Positions 15,789 to 23,551 of a stretch of 28,703 bases of DNA are shown one piece after another. Made by a program: the position numbers and the translations under genes. Origin of the DNA: an uncultured Porphyromonas sp. Its GTDB lineage: Bacteria; Bacteroidota; Bacteroidia; Bacteroidales; Porphyromonadaceae. The DNA is taken from contig UQDF01000026.1 in assembly GCA_900539765.1 (NCBI GenBank), positions 1 to 28,703 of the forward strand, written 5' to 3'. How positions within the stretch are numbered: position 1 is the stretch's first letter; each line of letters starts with the position of its first letter. The notes under the pieces were generated by a model that did no database searches, had not been told where the DNA came from, and saw only the letters and a program-made list of their open reading frames with translations.

Positions 15789-17267
15789 TTACAGCACCTT
15801 CCACTCGGCACCGCTCTTGGTATCTTGTATCTCAAAGCCTAGAGCGGTCAATTTGTCGCGTATCAGATCACTCGTCTCCCAGTCCTTGCTCGCCTTAGCC
15901 TTAGCACGAATCTCTAGGAGCAGGTCCATCGCTCCGGCGAAAGCTTCCTGCTGGCTACCGCTCAGATCAGAAGCCTCCGTAGCCGACTGCATACCGAGTA
16001 TGTCGTGCAGGTAGAGAGCGTAGGCACAGCGCAGCTCCTCCAGTTGCTCGCTCGTGATCTGCTCGTGTCCGTCATGGATCGAGTTGATGAGACGAGCCGC
16101 ATCAAAGAGCGCTGCAATCACCATCGGCGTATTGATATCGTCATTCATCGCCTCCTCGCAACGCTCCGCTAGATCGATCTTTGCGATCGTTGAGGTAGCT
16201 GAGGGCTGGAGCGACTGAAGCTTAGCATCAGCATCCATAAGACGCTGGTACCCTTTCTCCGCAGCTTGCAAAGCGCTATTGCTAAAGTCCACCGTGCCAC
16301 GGTAATGCGCGCTCAAGACGAAGAAGCGAATGGTCATCGGAGCGTAAGCCTGCTCCAGAGCTGGGTGATCGCCCGTGAAGAACTCCTCGAGGGTGATGAA
16401 GTTGCCAGCGCTCTTCGCCATCTTCTTGCCGTCCACCGTGATCATATTATTGTGCATCCAGTACTTGACCATCGGCTCACCCTGCGAAGCAACCGCCTGT
16501 GCTATCTCGCACTCGTGATGCGGGAAGGTCAAGTCTAGCCCACCACCGTGGATATCGAAGTGCGCACCTAAGTACTTGCGCCCCATAGCGGTACACTCGC
16601 AGTGCCACCCCGGGAAGCCCTCACTCCAAGGCGAAGGCCACCGCATGATGTGGTTAGGCTGCGCCTTCTTCCAGAGGGCGAAGTCCAGCGGATTATGCTT
16701 CTCGTCTTGGCCGTCCAGCTCGCGCGTGTTGGAGATCATATCCTCCACATTGCGTCCGCTCAAGATGCCGTAAGGGTGATCAGCGTGGTACTTGAGTACG
16801 TCAAAGTAAACACTCCCCTGGCTCACATAAGCGTAGCCCGCATCGAGGATCTGCTGCACCAGCGCGATCTGCTCGATGATATGTCCCGAGGCAAGCGGCT
16901 CGATAGAGGGCGGCAACACATTGAGCAGGCGCAGACTATCGTGATAGCGTGTGAGGTAGTAGTAAGCCACCTCCATCGGCTCGAGCTGCTCGAGCTTAGC
17001 CTTCTTAGCTATCTTGTCCTCGCCATCATCTGCATCATGCTCTAGATGCCCCACGTCGGTCACATTGCGCACGTAGCGCACCTTGTATCCGAGATGCTTG
17101 AGGTAGCGGAAGAGTATGTCAAACGTAATGGCCGAGCGAGCATGTCCCAAATGTGGATCCCCGTAGACAGTTGGTCCGCATACATAGAGTCCCACATGCG
17201 GTGGTGCAATAGGTTCGAAAGGCACTTTAGCCCGCTCCAGAGTGTTGTAGATGTATAGTTGGCTCAT
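15789..17267 (-). CDS. cysS: Cysteinyl-tRNA synthetase
   Basis: Class I synthetase that charges tRNA-Cys. The protein from ATG 17267 (MSQLYIYNTLERAKVPF) is 492 aa. Motifs: YVCGPTVYGDPHLGHARS with the HIGH equivalent HLGH, zinc ligands in CGPTVYG, GWHCECTAMG and HHECEIAQ, and KKMAKSAGNF as the KMSKS loop. The frame could extend to 17318, but that would add 17 residues of no family resemblance and would begin at about the predicted transcription start; the ATG at 17267 matches the family N-terminus. A TATCTTTG box lies 60 bp upstream, with a palindrome in the leader. It is the first gene of a unit with the glycosyltransferase, YfhO and OmpA/TPR genes. Confidence 0.96.
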   Translation of the reverse strand: MSQLYIYNTLERAKVPFEPIAPPHVGLYVCGPTVYGDPHLGHARSAITFDILFRYLKHLGYKVRYVRNVTDVGHLEHDADDGEDKIAKKAKLEQLEPMEVAYYYLTRYHDSLRLLNVLPPSIEPLASGHIIEQIALVQQILDAGYAYVSQGSVYFDVLKYHADHPYGILSGRNVEDMISNTRELDGQDEKHNPLDFALWKKAQPNHIMRWPSPWSEGFPGWHCECTAMGRKYLGAHFDIHGGGLDLTFPHHECEIAQAVASQGEPMVKYWMHNNMITVDGKKMAKSAGNFITLEEFFTGDHPALEQAYAPMTIRFFVLSAHYRGTVDFSNSALQAAEKGYQRLMDADAKLQSLQPSATSTIAKIDLAERCEEAMNDDINTPMVIAALFDAARLINSIHDGHEQITSEQLEELRCAYALYLHDILGMQSATEASDLSGSQQEAFAGAMDLLLEIRAKAKASKDWETSDLIRDKLTALGFEIQDTKSGAEWKVL

Positions 17268-17294
17268 AATTCTTTTTATAGTCCAAAGGTCATA

Positions 17295-17315
17295 GTATGT
17301 ATAGTGCATACATAC
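17295..17315 (-). promoter_or_regulatory. Palindrome in the cysS leader
   Basis: GTATGTAT and ATACATAC form a perfect 8-bp inverted repeat around a 5-base centre. It lies between the -7 box at 17327-17334 and the cysS ATG, so it would be in the untranslated leader or overlap the transcription start. It could be an operator or a leader hairpin. No T-box features are present. Confidence 0.4.
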
Positions 17316-17326
17316 CAATGCTTTCG

Positions 17327-17334
17327 CAAAGATA
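17327..17334 (-). promoter_or_regulatory. Probable -7 promoter box (TATCTTTG) for cysS
   Basis: On the minus strand TATCTTTG matches the Bacteroidetes TAnnTTTG consensus. The leader to ATG 17267 would be about 50 bases. The identical octamer stands before alaS (21211-21218). No clear TTTG -33 element is seen. Confidence 0.55.
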
Positions 17335-17445
17335 AGGATTTTAGAGATACCCTAGATTGACGCATCTCTCGTAGATAACGACATCTCGGGAGACATAGCC
17401 TGTGCACTGGTTCCTATCAAAGCAAGACGTGTCCCCCCAAGCTAT

Positions 17446-18540
17446 CTACAGCATCGTGTCCTGGTAGTAGTCGAGCGCCTCGGTGATGTCGAGGGGGGTG
17501 TTTTGTAGTTCGTGGATCTGACCTATGTCGGTGAGGGCAACGGTGGTGATAAGCTCTGCGTCGCTATTCTTCTTGTCGTGAAGCATCAGCTCCCTGAGCG
17601 CATCGTAGTCGCGACAGGTGATGGCGAGCGGACGGTATAGCTCCTGCACTACGGAGTGCAATTGGTGTAGCAGCTCTTTGGGGAAGCCAAGCTTGACGTG
17701 CGATAGATATAGTTCGGGAACTAGCCCCAGAGCGACCGCCTCGCCGTGCAGCAAAGGTGTGTCACTGTGCTGATGGCTCCACGCCTCAAAGGCGTGTCCG
17801 AAGGTGTGTCCTAGGTTGAGCTGGTGACGAATCCCTTGGTCCAAACGATCCTGCGCCACGATGTCGAGCTTGAACTGCACCGCTTCACGAATGAGTGGGG
17901 TGAGTTGCTCTAGGGAGAGCGGTTGCTCGGGCAGCACCTGCAGCAACCGACGCCACAGGTCGGGACTAACGAGCAGACCATACTTGATCAGCTCGCCACA
18001 GCCTGAGCATAGCTCCTTCTCTGGGAGGCTCTCCAGCCAAGCGGTGTCGCAGAGTGTCAGCGTGTCAGCTTCATTAGCAAAAGCTCCGAGCATGTTCTTG
18101 ACACCCGCAAAGTTGATCCCGCACTTACCGCCCACAGCCGCATCTGCCATAGCGAGGAGCGTCGTGGGAAGTAGGACGAGCGAGACCCCCCGCATATAGA
18201 TCTGAGCGAGGAAGCCAACGGCATCGCTCACGGCCCCACCGCCCAAAGCGATGAGTGTAGCCCCACGCGTGGCACCCTGCTCGAGGAGCCAGCGTGCCAT
18301 CTCGGCAATGCCCTCTAGGCTCTTCGCCTCCTCAGGGTCACGGATCAGATAGCGGGGTAGCGCTGTTAGCTCGGGATAACCCTTCGCTATAAGCCCTTGG
18401 CTCAGGTGCCACACCCTCGCATCAGCCAGTAGGTAGTAGCTCTCGGGCTGTCGCTGGCGGAGCAACTCCCGCAGGTAGTCGCCCATCAGGTTGCCCACGA
18501 GTACCCTCGACTGGGTGGAGATGAAGGCTAGGGGTGGCAT
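17446..18540 (-). CDS. aroB: 3-Dehydroquinate synthase
   Basis: Second enzyme of the shikimate pathway; NAD- and zinc-dependent conversion of DAHP to 3-dehydroquinate in the cytoplasm. The 364 aa contain GGGAVSDAVGF (100-110, NAD-binding), LPTTLLAMADAAVGGKCGIN (124-143), and the zinc ligands E183 (CGELIKYG), H245 (NLGHTFGHAFE) and H265 (LLHGEAVALG). Length is normal for the family. It begins 13 bp after alaS and is probably co-transcribed with it. It uses the product of the DAHP synthase encoded at 309-1406. No strong terminator hairpin is visible in 17319-17445. Confidence 0.96.
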   Translation of the reverse strand: MPPLAFISTQSRVLVGNLMGDYLRELLRQRQPESYYLLADARVWHLSQGLIAKGYPELTALPRYLIRDPEEAKSLEGIAEMARWLLEQGATRGATLIALGGGAVSDAVGFLAQIYMRGVSLVLLPTTLLAMADAAVGGKCGINFAGVKNMLGAFANEADTLTLCDTAWLESLPEKELCSGCGELIKYGLLVSPDLWRRLLQVLPEQPLSLEQLTPLIREAVQFKLDIVAQDRLDQGIRHQLNLGHTFGHAFEAWSHQHSDTPLLHGEAVALGLVPELYLSHVKLGFPKELLHQLHSVVQELYRPLAITCRDYDALRELMLHDKKNSDAELITTVALTDIGQIHELQNTPLDITEALDYYQDTML

Positions 18541-18553
18541 CTGGTCTAATGTG

Positions 18554-21172
18554 CTAGATCTGTGCGACGATATGGTCTATGGCAGCTTGTAGCCCCTCGG
18601 GGTTACGCCCGCCAGCCGTCGCAAAGTGAGGCTGACCGCCACCGCCGCCCTTGATAAGCGAGGCGACCTCCTTGATGAGCTTGCCTGCGTTGAGTCCCTT
18701 GTCTACCAGGTCTGGCGAGAGGATCACCGTGAGGGTACACTTACCCTCCTCGGCAGCACCGATGAGCGCTAGGTAAGAGCCTTGTAGTCGCTCGCGGATG
18801 GTACCAGCGACATCCTTAGCGACGTCGCTACTCATCGGCTTATGGACGGTGACGATGGTTGTCTCGCCACGCTTCGTCTGATCAGCCAGCGCCTGCAGCG
18901 CTATCTGCTCTGCCTGCGCCTTGGTGTACTGCTCGATAGCCTTACGCTGCTCGGCACTCTCGGTGATCAGTCGGTCTAGCGCCTTGAGCGGATCGGGTAC
19001 ATTGTTGAGCCTCTCGTTGAAGAGCTGCAACTGCTCCTCTAGATGGTGTACATACTCCTCCGCCTTGGGGCCTGTGACCGCCTCGATACGTCTGATGCCA
19101 GCCGCAATAGAGCCCTCGCTGATGATCTTGAAAAAGCCTATCTGGCCCGTGCTAGCCACGTGGGTACCACCGCATAGCTCGACCGAGTCGCCATACTTGA
19201 TGACACGCACCTCATCGCCATACTTCTCGCCAAAGAGCGCCATAGCACCCATCTCCTTAGCCTGGGCAATAGGCACATTGCGCTGCTCATCACGAGGTCT
19301 GTCGGCACGGATCTCAGCATTGACCAGTCGCTCTACTTCGGCAATCTCTTCGGGAGTCACCTTCTTAAAGTGTGAGAAGTCAAAGCGTAGTAAGTCTGCC
19401 GACACGAGCGAACCCTTTTGCTCTACATGGGTGCCGAGCACGGCTCTCAGCGCATGGTGCATCAGGTGCGTCGCTGTATGGTTTGCCTCCGTGAGATGAC
19501 GCAGCTCATCCCCTACACGAGCGATGAACGGCTGCTTAGGATCTGCGGGGAGGGTCGAGAGGATATGGACGGGAAGGTTGTTCTCCCGCTTGGTGTCTAT
19601 GATCGGGTACTCGGTGCCGTCCTGAGCGATCAGCACACCCTTGTCCCCCACCTGACCACCCATCTCAGCGTAGAAGGGGGTCTCAGCCAGCACCACTTGA
19701 TAGTAGCTGCGCTTCTTGTCGGCCACCTTGCGGTAGCGCAGGATATGCGTCTCTATCTGGAGCGTCTCGTAGCCTACGAAGGTGCTCTCGGTGGTCTCCT
19801 CGTCGAGGATCTCCCAGTCGGCAGCATCGATGGCGGCTGCCTGACGGGCACGGCTCTTCTGCTCCTGCATCAGTTTGTCAAAAGCGACATGATCGAGTGT
19901 CATACCACGCTCCGAGAGGATCAACTCCGTGAGGTCTAGTGGGAAGCCGTAGGTGTCGTATAGGACGAAAGCATCGGCACCCGAGAGGACCTTCTCATCT
20001 TGGGGCAGCTCTTGGATCTTGCTCTCTAGCAGCTTAAGTCCCTGAGCGAGGGTGCGTAGGAAGCTTTCCTCCTCCTCTTTGATCACCGAAGCGATCAGTT
20101 CGCGCTGCGCCACAATCTCGGGATAAGCCTCGCCCATCACCTCATTGAGCGTGGGTAGGAGCGTGTAGAGCATCGGTTCGTCGGCATGGAGGAAGGTGTA
20201 GGCGTAGCGTACGGCACGACGTAGTATACGACGGATCACGTAGCCCGCCTTGGCATTGCTCGGGAGCTGTCCGTCGGCAATGGCAAAAGCTATGGTACGG
20301 ATATGGTCAGCGACGACACGCATGGCGATATCCACCTGCTCGTTCTGCCCATACTGCTCGCCACTGAGTGTCTCGATAGCACGTATCAGGGGGGTAAAGA
20401 GGTCGGTGTCGTAGTTGGACTTCTTGCCCTGCATAGCCATACAGAGGCGCTCGAAGCCCATACCGGTATCGATCACCTTGTGGGGTAGTGGCTCTAGATG
20501 GCCGTCCACCTTGCGGTCGTACTGCATGAAGACGAGATTCCAGATCTCGATGACCAGCGGATGATCCATATTGACTAGATCACGCCCGCAGATCTCTTGA
20601 CGCTCCTCCTCGCTACGTAGGTCGATGTGTATCTCGGAGCAGGGGCCACAGGGACCAGTATCGCCCATCTCCCAGAAGTTGTCCTTGCGCGAGCCGTCGA
20701 TGATACGATCCTCGGTGGTGTATTGCAGCCAGTAGCCTGCTGCCTCATCGTCACGGCTCAGTCCTTCCTCGGCACTGCCACCGAAGACGGTCACATAGAG
20801 TCGATCCTTAGGCAGTTGGAGACGCTCCGTGAGGAAGGTCCAGGCAAACTCGATCGCCTCACGCTTGAAGTAATCGCCAAAGGACCAGTTGCCCAGCATC
20901 TCAAACATAGTGTGGTGGTAGGTGTCGCGTCCTACCTCTTCGAGGTCGTTGTGCTTGCCGCTGACGCGGAGGCACTTTTGCGAGTCTGCTGCACGACGAT
21001 ATTGAGGCTCTTTATTGCCTAGGATGATGTCCTTAAATTGGTTCATCCCGGCATTGGTAAACATGAGCGTGGGGTCGTCCTTGATCACCATCGGTGCCGA
21101 AGGTACAATGCGGTGTCCGCGCTCCTCAAAGAAGTCGAGAAAGGCTTGTCGTATATCGTGTGCTGTCATCAT
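18554..21172 (-). CDS. alaS: Alanyl-tRNA synthetase
   Basis: Class II synthetase that charges tRNA-Ala and edits mischarged Ser and Gly. Full length, 872 aa. N-terminal aminoacylation domain: FTNAGMNQFKD (38-48), CLRVSGKHNDLEEVGRDTYH (67-86), EMLGNWSFGDYF (91-102). Editing-domain zinc ligands: H565 and H569 (HTATH), C667 and H671 (CGGTH). The C-Ala domain ends with a glycine-rich KGGGGGQPHFATAGG. Two ATG codons are adjacent (21172 and 21169); either may be used. A TATCTTTG box lies 39 bp upstream, and repeat element C sits directly behind that box. aroB follows after 13 bp. Confidence 0.97.
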   Translation of the reverse strand: MMTAHDIRQAFLDFFEERGHRIVPSAPMVIKDDPTLMFTNAGMNQFKDIILGNKEPQYRRAADSQKCLRVSGKHNDLEEVGRDTYHHTMFEMLGNWSFGDYFKREAIEFAWTFLTERLQLPKDRLYVTVFGGSAEEGLSRDDEAAGYWLQYTTEDRIIDGSRKDNFWEMGDTGPCGPCSEIHIDLRSEEERQEICGRDLVNMDHPLVIEIWNLVFMQYDRKVDGHLEPLPHKVIDTGMGFERLCMAMQGKKSNYDTDLFTPLIRAIETLSGEQYGQNEQVDIAMRVVADHIRTIAFAIADGQLPSNAKAGYVIRRILRRAVRYAYTFLHADEPMLYTLLPTLNEVMGEAYPEIVAQRELIASVIKEEEESFLRTLAQGLKLLESKIQELPQDEKVLSGADAFVLYDTYGFPLDLTELILSERGMTLDHVAFDKLMQEQKSRARQAAAIDAADWEILDEETTESTFVGYETLQIETHILRYRKVADKKRSYYQVVLAETPFYAEMGGQVGDKGVLIAQDGTEYPIIDTKRENNLPVHILSTLPADPKQPFIARVGDELRHLTEANHTATHLMHHALRAVLGTHVEQKGSLVSADLLRFDFSHFKKVTPEEIAEVERLVNAEIRADRPRDEQRNVPIAQAKEMGAMALFGEKYGDEVRVIKYGDSVELCGGTHVASTGQIGFFKIISEGSIAAGIRRIEAVTGPKAEEYVHHLEEQLQLFNERLNNVPDPLKALDRLITESAEQRKAIEQYTKAQAEQIALQALADQTKRGETTIVTVHKPMSSDVAKDVAGTIRERLQGSYLALIGAAEEGKCTLTVILSPDLVDKGLNAGKLIKEVASLIKGGGGGQPHFATAGGRNPEGLQAAIDHIVAQI

Positions 21173-21210
21173 AATCTATAGAGCATTCTATGCTAATACT
21201 TAATACGCTA

Positions 21211-21218
21211 CAAAGATA
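21211..21218 (-). promoter_or_regulatory. Probable -7 promoter box (TATCTTTG) for alaS
   Basis: TATCTTTG on the minus strand matches TAnnTTTG and is identical to the box before cysS. The leader would be about 30 bases. The sequence where a -33 box should lie is made of the CTCTAAN heptads of repeat element C (21223-21257). Confidence 0.55.
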
Positions 21219-21222
21219 CGAA

Positions 21223-21317
21223 ATTAGAGGTTAGAGATTAGAAATTAGAGGTTAGAAGTCTAGTTTCTAGTGGCACTAGTGTTCCTAGTGGCACTAGTAG
21301 CACTAGCCAACAGCCAA
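21223..21317. repeat. Composite heptad/CTAG element, copy C, upstream of alaS
   Basis: Five NTTAGAN heptads (21223-21257) are followed by six CTAG tetranucleotides at 21260, 21267, 21276, 21285, 21294 and 21303 (one 7-bp interval, then four of 9 bp), and then CCAACAG and CCAA (21307-21317). The order of modules matches copy B. It lies 5 bp behind the alaS -7 box, so the heptads cover the region RNA polymerase would contact. Confidence 0.9.
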
Positions 21318-21346
21318 TCGCTTTCCTCCGTGGCGATTCTCAAATC

Positions 21347-21447
21347 CCCACGTGGAAAAAGAATATTCTCCACGTAGGCGAGAAACGAAACTTCGGAGGA
21401 ATCAAATGATATGTCCGAGGAAATGTTTCTCCCCTACGTGGAGAATA
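21347..21447. repeat. Long nested inverted repeat built on CCACGTRG
   Basis: A 23-bp arm at 21364-21386 pairs with 21425-21447 with a single mismatch. The 38-bp interior holds a second stem, CTTCGGA (21391-21397) with TCCGAGG (21414-21420). A further CCACGTGG palindrome begins at about 21348. Together with the next hairpin, the motif CCACGT(A/G)G or its complement occurs five times in about 140 bp. This fills most of the 366-bp gap between alaS and the small gene at 21539. It could be a miniature mobile element or a structured RNA; no reading frame fits. Confidence 0.75.
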
Positions 21448-21452
21448 AAAAT

Positions 21453-21488
21453 TAGCCACGTAGAGATTCGTAAACCTCCACGTGGCTA
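21453..21488 (-). terminator. Probable rho-independent terminator after the lspA operon
   Basis: Read on the minus strand, TAGCCACGTGGAG and CTCTACGTGGCTA form a 13-bp stem with one G-U pair around a 10-base loop, followed at once by ATTTTTATT. It lies about 50 bp after the stop of the last gene of the ileS-lspA unit. On the plus strand the hairpin is also followed by a T run (21494-21498), but no plus-strand gene precedes it. Confidence 0.7.
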
Positions 21489-21538
21489 TTCGATTTTTCT
21501 AGGGATGTATGGTGAGACGACTCCTACACGTCTTGTCG

Positions 21539-21763
21539 CTACTCGTGGCGCAGTAGGTAGTGGTGACCTTCGTCCTCGATGAGGTGCCACGTACCTGAGT
21601 AGTAGAGCGTGTGCGGTGGCTCGTCGTGATGCCAGGGCGTTAGCTCGATGCCTCGCTCACGATCGTGGTAAGTGAGTAGCACGGAGCGGAGCAACTCGCC
21701 ACGATAGAGCAACTGTCGGAGAGCAATCCGATCACCAGGGTGTAAGATGATCTGTCGTGTCAT
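21539..21763 (-). CDS. Small hypothetical protein
   Basis: A 74-aa protein of unknown function, from ATG 21763 (MTRQIILHPGDRIALRQLL). The frame is open to 21862, but that extension overlaps the upstream lipoprotein gene. No signal peptide or membrane helix is seen. The protein is rich in His and Arg with alternating hydrophobic residues (LLRSVLLTYHDRERGIEL, then HTLYYSGTWHLIEDEGHHYL), which suggests a small beta-rich fold. It follows the DUF4296 lipoprotein gene by 46 bp and precedes a good terminator, so it is probably the last gene of the ileS-lspA unit. I do not recognise a family. Confidence 0.6.
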   Translation of the reverse strand: MTRQIILHPGDRIALRQLLYRGELLRSVLLTYHDRERGIELTPWHHDEPPHTLYYSGTWHLIEDEGHHYLLRHE

Positions 21764-21809
21764 TGGTCTGGTGCGATGCTTGTGCAACTTAGCGGTCTGT
21801 GAGTAGTCC

Positions 21810-22838
21810 TTAGCGAGCGATGATGCGCAGCTCCTGTAGTCTAAAGTGTAGTGACTGCGCACCCAAGTAGTCTGACGGTAGGCTGTAGATGGAGATAGAG
21901 ATGGTATCCCCTACTGAGAAGCGCGGCACAGGGCGTGCGGGCTTTTTTTGTGGCTTACTCACGGGGAGATCGTCCACTACGCCACTCGTTAGATCCTTTT
22001 CTATGCTGTTTGTCGACTCCTTTGTGATACTATCCGTTAGATTACTTGATAGGCTATCTATGGAGTTTGCCAGCTCTTCTAGCTGTTGCTCAGGCTTCTC
22101 TTCCTTAGGCTCAGAATTTCTCCCTAGAGGAGATGACCCGAGGGTGAGCAGGAAAGCTCCTCCGATGGGTAGCCTCTGTGACACACTCTCCATAGCCAGG
22201 GGTGGCGGCGTAGCATCAAGTTGCTTGGAAATGGCGATGTAGGGCATCTGACCTTGTTCGGGTAGATGAGTGCCACTGACGAGTCCCTGTATCTCTACCT
22301 GCCGAATGGTATCAGGAAGATTGGGAATATCAGCAAGAGCCACCCGCCAGTGGTAGCTACTTCGCTCCTTATTGATGCGGATAGGATAGGTAGAGAGCGG
22401 TGTGACACGGCAAGAGAGCGAGTCTGGTAGGGGCGAGTAGAAGTTGCCCTCACCACCTTCTAGCCCTATACTGAAGAAGCCTGCCGTACGCTCCAAGATC
22501 TCGACCTCACGCTGTATGCTAGCAGAGGACTGAGCGATGATCTTCTGCAGTAGCTTTGCTTTCGATCCAGAAAGATAGTAGATGGTGCTATCTAAATCCT
22601 CTTGGGATACACCATGTGACTTAAGTATGGAGGCATAGACCGAGTCTTGCTGGTCGGAAGTGAGGTAGAGCGTCTGACCTACGCCTCGAGCTGTGTATAG
22701 CTCCGTGAGCAGCTGCTCGAGCTCGTCATTAGGTATGCGTTGCCACGAGCGTCTCTTACAGCCACTCCCGAGTAGGAGGAGCAGTACGCTTAGTAGCCCA
22801 AGCTTGAGCAGAGAGACCTTGACGCTGTAAGCCCGCAT
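21810..22838 (-). CDS. DUF4296-type lipoprotein
   Basis: A 342-aa predicted lipoprotein. A hydrophobic signal (9-25) ends in the lipobox LGSGC with Cys27. Residues about 35-115 (IPNDELEQLLTELYTARGV onward, with GVSQEDLDSTIYYLSG) match the DUF4296 pattern of Bacteroidetes, a small helical domain of unknown function. The rest looks like a beta-rich region with a low-complexity Ser/Glu/Lys-rich linker (about 235-310) containing repeated SIDSLSSNLTDSITKES-like stretches. It starts 15 bp after lspA, so its own lipoprotein signal peptide would be processed by the neighbouring gene product. DUF4296 genes next to lspA are a recurrent arrangement in Bacteroidetes. Confidence 0.82.
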   Translation of the reverse strand: MRAYSVKVSLLKLGLLSVLLLLLGSGCKRRSWQRIPNDELEQLLTELYTARGVGQTLYLTSDQQDSVYASILKSHGVSQEDLDSTIYYLSGSKAKLLQKIIAQSSASIQREVEILERTAGFFSIGLEGGEGNFYSPLPDSLSCRVTPLSTYPIRINKERSSYHWRVALADIPNLPDTIRQVEIQGLVSGTHLPEQGQMPYIAISKQLDATPPPLAMESVSQRLPIGGAFLLTLGSSPLGRNSEPKEEKPEQQLEELANSIDSLSSNLTDSITKESTNSIEKDLTSGVVDDLPVSKPQKKPARPVPRFSVGDTISISIYSLPSDYLGAQSLHFRLQELRIIAR

Positions 22839-22853
22839 AACTAGTAAGGTCGC

Positions 22854-23534
22854 TTACTTAGCTCGCTGACTCGTAGGACGATGCTTGCCACGTAGGTAGA
22901 GCCAGAGACGATCGAGAGCCCGTGTCATGGTGCGTGGATAGAAGATGAGCAAAGCCAGCACACCTACGGTGATACAGCTGTCGGCGATGTTGAAGATAGG
23001 ACTGAAGAAGGTATACGCCGATCCACCACCTATTGGAAACCACTCAGGCAGTACTGTCGTGAAGAGGGGGAAGTAGAGCATATCGACCACATGACCCTCA
23101 AACCACGGAGCATACCCCACGGCTCCAGCTGTCGTAGGGACAAACTGCGCTACTTGTCCGATGGAGGAGGTGAAGAGCTGTCCGTAGCAGAGGGAGTCGA
23201 TGAGATTGCCAATGCCCCCCGCCAGCACCAATCCGATGATACAGCAGAAGCCCAGCGAGTAGTGGCGAGACTGCCTGACGAAGCGTGTGAGCCATATAGC
23301 CAGCCCCGTCATGGCTATGATGCGAAAGGCGGTCAAGAGGAGCTTGCTACCTAGTTCCACGCCATATGCCATGCCACGATTCTCCACAAAGTAGATGCGA
23401 AACCAGTCGAAGATGTGGTACTCCTGACCGATGTACATATGTGTCTTGATCCAGACCTTGACAACCTGATCGATGACTATGAGCAGGAGAATGAGCCCTG
23501 CGACAATCCAGTGGCGCTGGCTAGTACGAGTCAT
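22854..23534 (-). CDS. lspA: Lipoprotein signal peptidase (signal peptidase II)
   Basis: An inner membrane aspartyl protease that cleaves the signal peptide of diacylglyceryl-modified prolipoproteins. The 226 aa have four main hydrophobic helices (about 9-28, 65-85, 95-112, 180-200). The two catalytic Asp residues are D113 in GGIGNLIDSL and D185 in FNIADSCITVG; NRGMAYG (52-58) corresponds to the conserved NxGxAFG. It is longer than E. coli LspA (164 aa) because of an insert between the two Asp motifs (about 117-180), seen in other Bacteroidetes. It starts 17 bp after the dksA-like gene. Confidence 0.96.
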   Translation of the reverse strand: MTRTSQRHWIVAGLILLLIVIDQVVKVWIKTHMYIGQEYHIFDWFRIYFVENRGMAYGVELGSKLLLTAFRIIAMTGLAIWLTRFVRQSRHYSLGFCCIIGLVLAGGIGNLIDSLCYGQLFTSSIGQVAQFVPTTAGAVGYAPWFEGHVVDMLYFPLFTTVLPEWFPIGGGSAYTFFSPIFNIADSCITVGVLALLIFYPRTMTRALDRLWLYLRGKHRPTSQRAK

Positions 23535-23551
23535 AAGGGAAAGCGACTGAC

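Noticed and set aside
17268..17345. T-box riboswitch before cysS
   Set aside because: The leader is only about 50 bases, with no specifier loop or TGGN antiterminator sequence, and T-boxes are not expected in this phylum.
18921..19499. 192-aa reading frame antisense to alaS
   Set aside because: Ser-rich composition arises from the reverse complement of the alaS codons; alaS is certain here.
21764..21862. N-terminal extension of the 74-aa hypothetical protein
   Set aside because: It would overlap the preceding lipoprotein gene by 53 bp, and no homology or start signal supports it.
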